DNA of 10,000 nucleotides from Halocaridina rubra (Eukaryota; Arthropoda; Malacostraca; Decapoda; Atyidae): NCBI GenBank assembly GCA_037179515.1, contig JAXCGZ010001889.1, positions 310,001 to 320,000 of the forward strand, read 5' to 3'. Shown piece by piece: positions 1 to 9,372 of this stretch (position 1 is its first letter; each line of letters starts with the position of its first letter). The notes under the pieces were generated by a model. It saw only the letters and a program-made list of their open reading frames with translations, ran no database searches and was not told where the DNA came from. The position numbers and the translations under genes were made by a program.

Positions 1-191
1 TGAGGAGCAGTGACCCCGCATGAAAACGGTAAGAGCTGCTAATGTGGAGGGAAGAAATCAAATTAGTGTTTTATCTTGCTTTGATTGTTTCCATGGTAAT
101 ATGAGGTCGCTTCCTCTTATTAGTCTCTAGGAACCTAGGATTTTCGCTCCGCTGCCCTTCCTTATAGCTAATCCTTTTAATTATCAGGATC

Positions 192-827
<636 letters not shown>

Positions 828-840
828 AACGATGAAAAAG

Positions 841-1058
841 CCTCCTGGCTAGTACAATGGAAACGCGCTGGCCTCGCATTCGCGAGGTCGACGGATCGCG
901 CCCCGTCCAGGCAAGAGAGTTTAAGCTGTTTACTCGGGAGGTTACTGCTGTGGCTGGTCACCACAGTGGGGGGTAGGGGCCTGTGCCGGCTGGCGACCAC
1001 CCTACGGGACCTTCATGACCCGTTCCACCCATCAGTGGGAGGATAGTAAAACAAATAA
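841..1058 (+). mobile_element. tRNA-derived SINE, plus strand
   Basis: The head resembles a tRNA gene: an A-box-like stretch TGGCTAGTACAATGG, a hairpin CCTCGCATTCGCGAGG in the anticodon-arm position, and a B-box-like GGATCGCGCCC between GACGG and CCGTC. A GC-rich body follows to CCACCCATCAGTGGGAGG, then an A-rich tail. The 5' flank AACGATGAAAAAG (828-840) and the sequence after the tail, AACGATAAAAACAG (1059-1072), match apart from one indel, as target-site duplications would. The A and B boxes suggest RNA polymerase III origin. The degenerate B box makes it probably inactive. It stands out as GC-rich against AT-rich surroundings. Family name not assigned. Confidence 0.72.
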
Positions 1059-1072
1059 AACGATAAAAACAG

Positions 1073-1374
1073 AGGAATGATTGAAATTAGAATTAAGTAG
1101 ACAACATAGCAAAAAATCATTCAAAAATTAGAAAAAGATAACCGGAGGGATTAAAGCAGACTCGAAAAAATATACAACACAAACTCACTTATCTCCTAAC
1201 AGAAAATTCACTTCTTAACAAAAACACACAAAATAATTTTAATTTTATTTTTTTATTATAACTGAAGAAAATTATGGACTCTGAAATATGCCACTAACAA
1301 AATGTGTTCAAAATTAATTCCAAATATTCTTGTCATATAAGCTCGTGGGTGTTTATATGTGTGTGCATAAATGC
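1073..1374. other. AT-rich DNA with no recognised feature
   Basis: A-rich on the plus strand. No exon-like frame or repeat end was found. Confidence 0.55.
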
Positions 1375-1523
<149 letters not shown>

Positions 1524-1742
1524 TTTGTTTGTTCGTGTGTGTGCATAAAGCAAACGAAAAAAGATTCAACAAATTTTAACGAAAACAATTCTTATAATAA
1601 CGAAACAGAAAAAAAAAATTGTATATTTGGCAGTAGTATATCATTGGGAGTGTCATTTTTTTGTCACGTTCTTTAGTCAATTCTCAGTACGTTCTCCATC
1701 GTCCACATCCTCTACTGCCTCGTTCTCTTCTTCGGCCTCTTA

Positions 1743-1983
1743 CTATTCTTCCGAACCTTCCTCTTGTTGGTCCGCTTCTTCTACCGAACCATTTTCCTCT
1801 TGGTCTGTGCAGCAGAGCTTATTGTTTGGGCAGATCAAAGGCAGCTGAACACATGCCAGGGTTGTTCTCGATTTCCCAAGGCAGGTCCCTCCCAGGGCAG
1901 AACAAATTGGAATCTGCGAATGAATTTTCATATTATTAGCTCTTTTCGAAATAATCTTTGTAGTTTATGGATATGATAATTAC

Positions 1984-2017
<34 letters not shown>

Positions 2018-2044
2018 CCAGCTAATATAATAATAATAATAATG

Positions 2045-2129
<85 letters not shown>

Positions 2130-2137
2130 TAATAATA

Positions 2138-2168
<31 letters not shown>

Positions 2169-2200
2169 TAGTGATAATAGTAATACTACTAATAATAAAA

Positions 2201-2240
<40 letters not shown>

Positions 2241-2453
2241 TTGATAATAATAATAATAATAAAAATAATAACAATAATAAGGAAGAAGAACAAGAACAAG
2301 AAGGAGAAGAAGAACAAGAAGAACAAAAACAGAAAGAGAACATCAGTAATAACAACAGCAATAACAGAAGTATAACCAAGAGGTGTGTCTTACCAGATTG
2401 CCGTGAGCTAAAGAGAGCAGAAATGCCAGAATGACAATGATGGAAAGCCTCAT
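1743..2453 (-). CDS. Putative two-exon secreted six-cysteine peptide precursor, join(1743..1913, 2394..2453)
   Basis: Exon 1 (2453 down to 2394) has 20 codons starting in a good context (CAAG before ATG). It reads as a signal peptide: MR, a hydrophobic core IIVILAFLLSLA, then AHG, which fits cleavage before NL. It ends at CTG|GTAAGA. Exon 2 (1913 down to 1743) follows TTCGCAG and adds 56 codons before TAG. Both boundaries are phase 0, so the splice is in frame and gives 76 residues, about 58 mature. The mature part has six cysteines spaced C-x6-C-x9-C-x6-C-x5-CC within IPICSALGGTC...ICPNNKLCC, carrying +3 from K/R. A tail of about 20 residues follows, rich in E, D and Q. Secretion and three disulfides are inferred. 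Spacing differs from classical beta-defensins, and I do not recognise the family. Antimicrobial, protease-regulatory, toxin-like or signalling roles are all possible. No expression evidence; the exons are intact. Confidence 0.7.
1984..2016. repeat. (AGT)11 microsatellite
   Basis: Eleven perfect AGT units inside the intron of the minus-strand peptide gene, seven bases before the (TAA)n tract. Confidence 0.95.
2024..2340. repeat. Interrupted (TAA)n tract with GAA/CAA-rich edge
   Basis: TAA units with scattered substitutions (TGA, CAA, GTA) run to 2280. A purine-rich GAAGAACAAGAA-type stretch then runs to about 2340. The interruptions suggest an older tract than the perfect (TA)n runs. The long frames of V, I and N on one strand and L and I on the other are translations of this repeat. 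Confidence 0.93.
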
Positions 2454-2517
2454 CTTGATTTCAGGAAATCTTGAACTGACACCTCAGAATTTTAAGCTTT
2501 TTTCCCACTGATCTGAC

Positions 2518-2523
2518 ATTATA
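2518..2523 (-). promoter_or_regulatory. TATA-like element upstream of the secreted-peptide gene
   Basis: The minus strand reads TTTTTTATAATG, with TATAAT 65 to 70 nt before the ATG at 2453. TCAGT initiator-like words occur at about 2509 and 2477, but neither sits at the usual 30-nt spacing from this box, so the start site is not assigned. AT-rich DNA gives such words by chance. Confidence 0.25.
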
Positions 2524-2663
2524 AAAAATACCATGATATGGATTACTTTGTAATATATGCAAATATGAATTAAAAATGTGAAAAAAAATGTGTATGGTGT
2601 TTTATCTCGTTGAAAGAGACAATGCATTTTTTTTTAAAGAGCTGAATAGAATTGTATAGCATT

Positions 2664-2786
<123 letters not shown>

Positions 2787-2800
2787 TTTTTTTCCATTGC

Positions 2801-2926
2801 TAGTCCCCATTTGAGTCGTGGAATTAAGACTGAATGCCCTTTCTAACGCTTTGGGGTGATATTTTATTTCGCAAATCTCAGGTCACTTCCCAACTTGCGT
2901 GCTCTACTACTGAGCCACTGTTGTCC
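2801..2926 (-). mobile_element. tRNA-derived SINE, minus strand (copy A)
   Basis: On the minus strand the head reads GGACAACAGTGGCTCAGTAG then TAGAGCACGCAAG, with an A-box-like TGGCTCAGTAGTAGAG and a badly degraded B box. The 3' part, CGTTAGAAAGGGCATTCAG followed by TTAAT and CAAATGGGGACTA, matches the copy at 6142-6322. An A9-TAAT tail (2800-2783) leads into the (TA)n. No target-site duplication can be fixed because the left flank is microsatellite. Divergence suggests an old, inactive copy. Confidence 0.65.
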
Positions 2927-3117
2927 GTATATATCAATTATATAAGTAAGAGTTATGTATATGTCATTTTCCTTTTAATGACCTTTATCCTTTTCATTCA
3001 AAACCAGCGGGGTTGCCACAACCTTAAACAAGAGAATCAAGACCTAGGGAATTCATCCCTCTGCGCCAGCTGGTTTTTGTATGGCGCAGGATGAATGGCA
3101 AATCTTCATGTGTCTTT

Positions 3118-3349
3118 GGCCCGATTTCTTAAACACTGTAAACCAAGGATACCATATTGTTAGTCAGCTATACCCACTCAAATGGATTTCATAAACGTAT
3201 CTGACGCGGTTCTGTGTATGACTAGGAGCCCATGTGGGATCCTAGCCTTACTAAGAACCGCCTCAGATGTGTTTATGAAATCCATTTGTGTGTGTCTAGC
3301 TAACTAACAATATGGTATCCTAGGTTTACACTGTTTAAGAAATCGGGCC
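3118..3349. mobile_element. 232-bp palindromic (foldback/MITE-like) element
   Basis: The segment starts GGCCCGATTTCTTAAACA and ends with the reverse complement apart from one base. The two 116-nt arms pair without gaps, with about 15 mismatches, and meet with essentially no spacer at CCCATGTGGG (3229-3238). It codes for nothing. Flanks are CTTT and TTTAT, so a TTT duplication is possible but weak. Such structures are typical of non-autonomous DNA transposons; the superfamily is not assigned. Confidence 0.78.
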
Positions 3350-3928
3350 TTTATCCCTTTTAGTCACCTCATACAGTACGCAAGGATCAACCATCAGCAG
3401 TTTAGTGGATGAGCACCAAGCTCCCACCCAAAATATCCCGAGTTTAACTCTGCAGTGTTGTTTGTACAGTGTCTCGTCCTTCGATTGATTTGGAAATTCT
3501 ATAGAAATAGAAAACAGTGGTTTCCTTCCTTGATCAACATACTGTACTTATTGAGTACGTCATGAGGTCTGAGGGAGATTCTGTAGTGGAACAGTTATCT
3601 TCGCAAGCTTGGGTTTCAGTATGGGCAGAAATACTTATAAACACACACATACATACACACCATCCTCTAAGAAACAGAGTACAACACACACACACACAAG
3701 ATACTGATTAACAACATACCCTCTCTTGCGTTTGACTCCAAATACACTATTTTGCGCTTAGGAGATCAGCTTATATATACTCATTTTTTCAGTGCTGCGC
3801 AAGTAGGGGCACGTACCCCCTGGAAGGCAATAAAAATGGTACGTGGTATTATTCCTAATGAGTCGATTCATCAGCGATTCTATTCGTATTGGCTTTCATT
3901 GATGTATCGTAAAAGGTTATTGATCCTC

Positions 3929-3930
<2 letters not shown>
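3350..3930. other. No gene recognised; short CA-rich patches
   Basis: Holds small CA-rich repeats at about 3643-3660 and 3683-3698. No exon-like structure, RNA gene or element end was recognised. Confidence 0.5.
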
Positions 3931-4004
<74 letters not shown>

Positions 4005-4013
4005 GTGCGTGCG

Positions 4014-4051
<38 letters not shown>
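3931..4051. repeat. Compound (GT)36 ... (GA)18 microsatellite
   Basis: (GT)36 at 3931-4002, a CCGTGCGTGCGTG linker, then (GA)18 at 4016-4051. Open frames of CV and RE here are repeat translations. Confidence 0.97.
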
Positions 4052-4054
<3 letters not shown>

Positions 4055-4369
4055 CTATACTTTAATCTATTTCAAACGTTAACTATGTCGGAGTAAAATT
4101 TATAGAATTTTTCCAAGTACAGAGTAGAAAGGACATTAGTGGCGTCTGTGGCCTCCTAGCATCTAAATTTTTATGAGTGTGACACAGGGAAAGGCATGAA
4201 AATTGCCCTCATCAATAAAGACCAGAGCTCGAAGGAAACATTAAGACGAAGAAAAAGTAGAAGGCTAAGGACAAGACAGAGATGAGTTAATGATAAGCAA
4301 TATGGAAAGGAAAGGCTGGAAAAATAGAGAGAGCACTGAGGACCTAGATATATGGCAGGATAAGGCCCT

Positions 4370-4516
4370 GAGATAACGATAGATCCGCGTTTTGAAGGAA
4401 GATTGGTTATAAGGATTAAGAAAGACTGAAGGAGGAAAAGAGTTCCTGAGTCTCGGGGTAGATGGGAAGAAACAGTCGCTGCAACCGACCAATCCGCGAG
4501 CTACAAATCTCCACAC
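4370..4516 (-). pseudogene. Non-LTR retrotransposon ORF2 C-terminal remnant
   Basis: The minus-strand frame from 4516 contains CFFPSTPRLRNSFPPSVF, then about nine residues and FKTRIYRYL. This matches the pattern common at the C-terminus of LINE ORF2 proteins after the reverse transcriptase: F-x-P-x-T-x-R-L-W-N-x-L-P-x-x-V-F, a short gap, then F-K-x-x-(V/I)-x-R-x-L. The usual tryptophan is arginine here and the usual L before P is F. The frame stays open to 4265 without further recognisable motifs. No reverse transcriptase core is seen upstream (4517-4640 on the minus strand), so it is an isolated, inactive fragment. Recognition is from the motif only. Confidence 0.62.
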
Positions 4517-4549
4517 AGATCTACTGGAATAATGAGTACGTCAGTAGAT

Positions 4550-5300
4550 TTAACGATTATTGGTAGAAGCAACTACACCTTGAGTCCCGACAAGACAAGA
4601 AAATAGTCTCACATAATGCCCATGCTATTGTTTTGCATCAAAATACTGTTCATCTATATTTGCAGCGCTGTTTCTTGCTGCTGAAAGATTGGTCATTGAC
4701 GAGTTTTAAAGGCTTCAGTAGGTATCGCCTCCCTTTCCCACCTTTTTTTTTTTTCTATCACCCCTTAGTGGAACAGATGATTTAAAGTCTTATCTCCCCT
4801 CTGCACTCTTTCCTATTACCTTTTAGTTTTAGAGGAAATTTTTTGGTGACTGTTGTCCACAATAGCGTTATGACTGTTACTTTTTTTTCCAACGGAACCT
4901 CCATGACTCGTCCGGTGTTTGAGTGGTATATTCTTACTTGCATTTACCTATTTTTATTTGCCTATTTGTCCTCGCGGGAAAGACCCCTATGCTCTTAAGT
5001 CCCTTCTTCAGATCAATTTTTATTTTTATTTAACACAAGTCATATATCCTTAGAACTATGAATTAATTTCTAGTTTATAGATTGTTATAGAAATTGCCAA
5101 TGTTCAGCTATTCTTAATAAGTTCCCTTGTCGTTTGCACTCGGCCTTGAAGTAGGCCCACAACGATTGACTGAACACCTGGTTCCTAATCATACTGCTAG
5201 ATTAACAGAGGCAACTGTGACTTGAGAGACTTGCCCAAGGGTTTCTTTATATTCTTAAACTAAAAGAATACTTCTTTGCATCCTGCAGAAAAGTTTCTTT
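4550..5300. other. No gene recognised
   Basis: T-rich on the plus strand with a T12 run near 4743-4754. Neither strand shows a convincing exon, RNA gene or element terminus. Confidence 0.5.
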
Positions 5301-5302
5301 AT

Positions 5303-5434
5303 TTACAACAGGTTGCTGCTGATGTTATACAATACACGTCTGACTTTTTGAAAGGAGGTCTCCAGTTTCCTTGCCCTTGTCGATTTGTATAATATGGCCA
5401 GAGCCTTTTTAAGGACACGTGGAGAGACTTCAGA
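5303..5434 (-). other. Short unassigned open segment (43 codons then TAA)
   Basis: The minus strand from 5434 reads SEVSPRVLKKALAILYKSTR, then a further basic stretch, to a TAA at 5305-5303. The composition is protein-like and helix-favouring. It lies in a different frame from the open stretch just before it, which ends at a TGA at 5432-5430, so it would need a frameshift to join. It lies downstream, on the same strand, of the repeated segment at 5633-5752. I do not recognise it; it may be part of the same decayed element or chance. Confidence 0.25.
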
Positions 5435-5632
5435 CGTTCCTCGTGAGGACATCTCCTAGAAACTGACAAACACCATGAGCTATTGGAAGATGTTCTAGAG
5501 CACTTGACTTCCCACAGCAATTTTTTTTACAACATTCCCTTGGTACAGCCCACATATAGCTGTAGTAACCCATATAAGGCAGTGACCAAGTCAAAGCACA
5601 TATACACCAAAAGCAATTATACATCGATCACT

Positions 5633-5752
5633 CTTAGCTTCTTGGGGATAAAGGGCTGCCTCGACTCTCCCTACCACCCTGCTTGGGTCACCTACAGAGT
5701 AAGTGAGAAAGGATCTTCTGCCATGAATACCTAGAGTCGCAGCTGGTCTGCC
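5633..5752 (-). repeat. Dispersed repeat copy 1, inverted relative to 8157-8273
   Basis: The minus strand is about 74% identical over 117 aligned bases to the plus strand at 8157-8273, with one codon-sized indel. Weaker similarity continues toward 5589 (TTTTGGTG ... GTGCTTTGAC). Translation gives GRPAA, RRSFLT, DPSRVV and AALYPQ, parallel to GKPAA, RRYLLT, DPNWVV and AALHPQ in the other copy. Differences are not concentrated at third codon positions, so I see no sign of protein-level constraint. Element family unknown. Confidence 0.6.
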
Positions 5753-6128
5753 CTTTTGCTTCATTTCATAGGAAAAAATAAAGGAAGAGAAGGAAAGCAT
5801 CGTTTATGTGGTGATATCCTTCAACTCCGATCACTAGGTGAGTGGCACCACTCTGACATATGTGGCTAATGGTGAAACAGTACGTTGATAAACACAAACT
5901 GCTAAATAAGAAAAAAAAGAGGTAAAGACCTCGCATTTAAAAAAAAGAAAAATCATAAAAATAATTCTCCAGTAATAAACTAAGTTTTTAAAAGAAATGT
6001 TTTGGTTGCGGTCGGTGGCCTGTGAGTCACTGTATAGTTGTGTATGTCTTTCTGTTCGTATTGCTTGATATGAATTACTGATCAGGGTAATCCGGAAGGG
6101 GAAAATGAATCATTTACGCCGAGTGTTC
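5753..6128. other. No gene recognised
   Basis: A-rich around 5910-5995. No exon, RNA or element end seen on either strand. Confidence 0.5.
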
Positions 6129-6141
6129 CCCACGTGTTCAT

Positions 6142-6322
6142 GCATAATATTATTTTACTCTTTAAATGTGTCACAGTTAGTGCCCATTTGAATAGGGGTG
6201 GACACATTTAGGTTGGAGTTGGGGATTTAAGGCTTGATGCTCTCCCTAACGCCCTACGGTAAGCTTGAACACGGGCTTGCCACTTCCCGAGTCAAGCGTT
6301 CTAACCAATGTGCTACCGCAGT
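6142..6322 (-). mobile_element. tRNA-derived SINE, minus strand (copy B), with 13-bp target-site duplication
   Basis: On the minus strand it begins ACTGCGGTAGCACATTGG, with A box GGTAGCACATTGGTTAGA and B-box-like GTGTTCAAGCTTAC, the pol III promoter of a tRNA-like head. It continues with GCGTTAGGGAGAGCATCAAG and CTTAAA, and ends in an AT-rich tail. CCCACGTGTTCAT is repeated perfectly at 6129-6141 and 6323-6335, directly bounding the element, as LINE-driven target-primed insertion produces. It shares its 3' half with copy A at 2801-2926. Mobilisation by a partner LINE is inferred. Confidence 0.8.
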
Positions 6323-6335
6323 CCCACGTGTTCAT

Positions 6336-6746
6336 ATATATAAATACTAGAGATAAAAACGCCCCCTTCATATTCCTGTGATTTTTCTGCATTGGTAGCT
6401 CTTGCAGGCTACTTTTTGGTTTTTAATAAGTGTTTTACTGTCAAATGTCTTACCTGACACCTCTCCTCAACATTTATCGGGGCTAGAAAATGTTTCAAGT
6501 TTAGCAGGATATCTTTAGTGACTTCTTTTTATTTTAGTTACCTTTTATAAACAAACAAAAAGCAAAAATGTAAATTCTATCCTAAGACCTGGCAGTAATT
6601 GCTGACATGTTACTTATGCATAGAATAGATTCGGAAACTCACCCTTTTTCTTCATACATAAAACAGAAGATAAAATCACCCTAATGAGACCCTTATTCGG
6701 GCTTTCCCTGTTTCCCAAATGAGAGATGTAGCTCATATATACATAC

Positions 6747-6747
<1 letters not shown>
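6336..6747. other. No gene recognised
   Basis: AT-rich; both strands read without finding an exon, RNA gene or element terminus. Confidence 0.5.

Positions 6748-6829
<82 letters not shown>
6748..6829. repeat. (TA)41 microsatellite
   Basis: Uninterrupted 82-bp TA run preceded by ACATACG. Confidence 0.98.
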
Positions 6830-6830
<1 letters not shown>

Positions 6831-7193
6831 TATTGTCTTAAGAAGGATCCCTTATTGTTACTCACAAATTCTTTTATAGTCAGTCTTCTTCTTTATTGTT
6901 CATTTTTCTCATGTTTATATTGGATCTCTGTATATCACTAGACTCTTGAAGTTTAAGTGATTAATTCTGGTTCACTCTTTTTTATGTCTGGAGGGTCTTC
7001 TCGAAGCCTACCCTCTCCATTGATCCGGGCTTGGACCGTACCCGAGATTAGCAGGCTTCCTCTCCCAACAGTTGGCTTCAAAGCTATATTTCGTATGAAA
7101 TGTCAAAAGTTAATTATTTTTTTAAGAATTTGGTTATTTATTAATGCTAATTTCATTAATAATTATATTATATGAGAGTGGAAGTGTAAAGAA
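6830..7193. other. No gene recognised
   Basis: A 72-codon open frame at 6957-7175 shows no motif I know. The stretch 6985-7085 is more GC-rich than its surroundings and may be a piece of an unrecognised repeat. Confidence 0.45.
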
Positions 7194-7396
7194 GGATCAA
7201 CCCTAGAACAGGCACCCGATGTCAAGTTTAGGTGTTTAATCTGGGACTGTGGCAAAATCTGTATTGACCTAATCTTACCTTACCTGACATAATGTTACCT
7301 AGGTTAAGTTAGGTTATTGTTGGTAAACCTGCCTTTTGCATCAATTCCAGATTAAGCACCTAAAATGTCTTAAGATATGTATTCTGGGATTGATCC
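7194..7396. mobile_element. 203-bp inverted-repeat (MITE-like) element
   Basis: The left arm 7194-7257 begins GGATCAACCCTAGAA and contains TTTAGGTGTTTAATCTGG. The right arm 7334-7396, reverse-complemented, begins GGATCAATCCCAGAA and contains TTTAGGTGCTTAATCTGG; both arms end GCAAAA. A nested inverted pair, ACCTAATCTTACCT and AGGTTAAGTTAGGT, lies in the centre. It codes for nothing and no target-site duplication is clear. This fits a degraded non-autonomous DNA transposon. Confidence 0.65.
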
Positions 7397-7423
7397 GAGA
7401 AGCCTTAGCTTGATTTAAGCATT

Positions 7424-7424
<1 letters not shown>

Positions 7425-7496
<72 letters not shown>
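7425..7496. repeat. (TAA)24 microsatellite
   Basis: Uninterrupted TAA run 28 bp after the inverted-repeat element. Confidence 0.97.
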
Positions 7497-7498
<2 letters not shown>

Positions 7499-7626
7499 TT
7501 ATTGCAACGACTAATTAGAAATAATAAAAAAAACTACTTTTTCTGAAAGAAAAACTTGGAACATGTGAGACAATGTCGCCATTTTGAGCATTGAAAAATC
7601 ACACACACTATGCAAAACACTGACAA

Positions 7627-7831
<205 letters not shown>

Positions 7832-7865
7832 ACAGGAAAGTAAAGAAAACAGAAGAGGGTCAAGC

Positions 7866-7896
7866 ACTTTCGTATATTTCAAATATGCATCCTCAG
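7866..7896 (-). other. Small hairpin with hammerhead-like flanking boxes
   Basis: On the minus strand CTGAGGA (7896-7890) is followed by a base, an imperfect 7-bp stem with a 3-nt loop (7888-7872), then GAAAG. This resembles the CUGANGA / stem II / GAAA core of a hammerhead ribozyme. No clear stem III, stem I or UH cleavage site was found, so function is doubtful. Confidence 0.2.
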
Positions 7897-8156
7897 GGCA
7901 AGAAGAAGAAGAAGAAAGTACTCTGAGTATCTAGATACAAATGGAGCAAGCTAACTAATCTCAGTATTGTCTCAAGCTCTAATGACTGGAGAGAGATAAT
8001 GCTATGTGGTGCATCTGGCCGCAATATAAATCAAAACCAGGCATTAGCTTCCAAGGAGCTAGTGAGAAACAGTTCTTCCATGCAGATAAGGAAGCCGTGA
8101 ATACCAATAAAGAAATAAGAGGTAGAGGTCATTTATTTGGATCCTTTTTCTTAAAT

Positions 8157-8273
8157 GGTAAACCAGCTGCGGTTATTGGGCCTCAAGAAAGAAGATACTT
8201 GCTCACTTTCCCTCTGGTTGACCCAAACTGGGTGGTAGATGAAACTGTGGCAGCTCTTCATCCCCAAGCTAAG
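8157..8273 (+). repeat. Dispersed repeat copy 2, homologous to 5633-5752
   Basis: It lies in a 134-codon open frame (8004-8408) whose middle reads GKPAAVIGPQERRYLLTFPL then VDPNWVVDETVAALHPQ. The same order of short motifs occurs in the minus-strand copy. Nucleotide identity is about 74% and may extend to about 8322 (GTGCTTTGAC). The frame carries no domain I know. The similarity establishes a repeat; whether it was ever coding is open. Confidence 0.55.
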
Positions 8274-8322
8274 AGGAATGATTGGAGTATATTAGTTTTT
8301 GGTGAATGTGTGTGCTTTGACT

Positions 8323-8953
<631 letters not shown>

Positions 8954-9157
8954 CACGTGGCTGGTACGGCTGTCTGTAGTTGTTTGCTGTCTCACTTTTC
9001 TATTAATCTCTATTTGCATTGGGGTGGACATGATTTTTGTTGTTGTTGCAGAGCTACAGGCCAGGTATGCGCATTCATATGCATTTGTTAATTGTGCAAT
9101 TACTTTCACCAAATGTCTTACATATTCTTTTGGCGTGGATAAGGAGAAAGCAGAATA

Positions 9158-9159
9158 CA

Positions 9160-9232
<73 letters not shown>

Positions 9233-9254
9233 GTTATTATTTTCATTATTATTA

Positions 9255-9320
<66 letters not shown>

Positions 9321-9334
9321 TATTATTATTATTG

Positions 9335-9371
<37 letters not shown>
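9158..9371. repeat. (TTA)n microsatellite with rare interruptions
   Basis: TTA units with TTG and TTTTCA interruptions near 9230-9260 and TCA near 9335. The tract ends exactly where recognisable reverse transcriptase sequence begins. Bases 8954-9157 hold nothing I recognise. Confidence 0.95.

Positions 9372-9372
<1 letters not shown>

Larger units (their letters stand above)
1914..2393 (-). other. Phase-0 intron of the secreted-peptide gene, filled with trinucleotide repeats
   Basis: On the minus strand the intron starts GTAAGA (2393-2388) and ends TTCGCAG (to 1914). A branch-point-like CTAAT lies about 26 nt before the acceptor. Of 480 bp, about 290 are (AGT)11 and interrupted (TAA)n plus a GAA/CAA-rich edge, as read on the plus strand. 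The splice sites lie outside the repeats. Confidence 0.65.

Noticed and set aside
1..25. ATGAAAACG followed by GTAAGAG as an exon end
   Set aside because: A GTAAGA word after a short ATG is weak alone; no signal peptide or open upstream frame supports it.
845..915. Functional tRNA gene
   Set aside because: The head is degenerate in the B box, has a faulty T loop and is followed by a SINE body and A-rich tail.
1967..2434. Plus-strand 155-codon frame rich in V, I, N and E
   Set aside because: It is a translation of (AGT)n, (TAA)n and GAA/CAA repeats lying antisense to the peptide gene.
2457..2470. GATTTC-nn-GAAATC dyad just before the ATG of the peptide gene, STAT-like
   Set aside because: The spacing is two bases, not the usual three, and a dyad this short is common by chance.
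3752..4096. 114-codon frame ending in CV and RE repeats
   Set aside because: Most of the downstream half is (GT)n and (GA)n; the upstream part has no motif I know.
4519..4549. Inverted repeat ATCTACTG ... CAGTAGAT
   Set aside because: An 8-bp stem with a 15-nt loop is not notable in DNA of this composition.
5430..5624. Cysteine-rich minus-strand frame as a second secreted peptide
   Set aside because: It lacks a signal peptide, has irregular cysteines and overlaps the decayed repeat region.
7280..7320. TTAGGT-like words suggesting telomeric repeat
   Set aside because: Only a few imperfect copies occur, inside an inverted-repeat element, with no tandem array.
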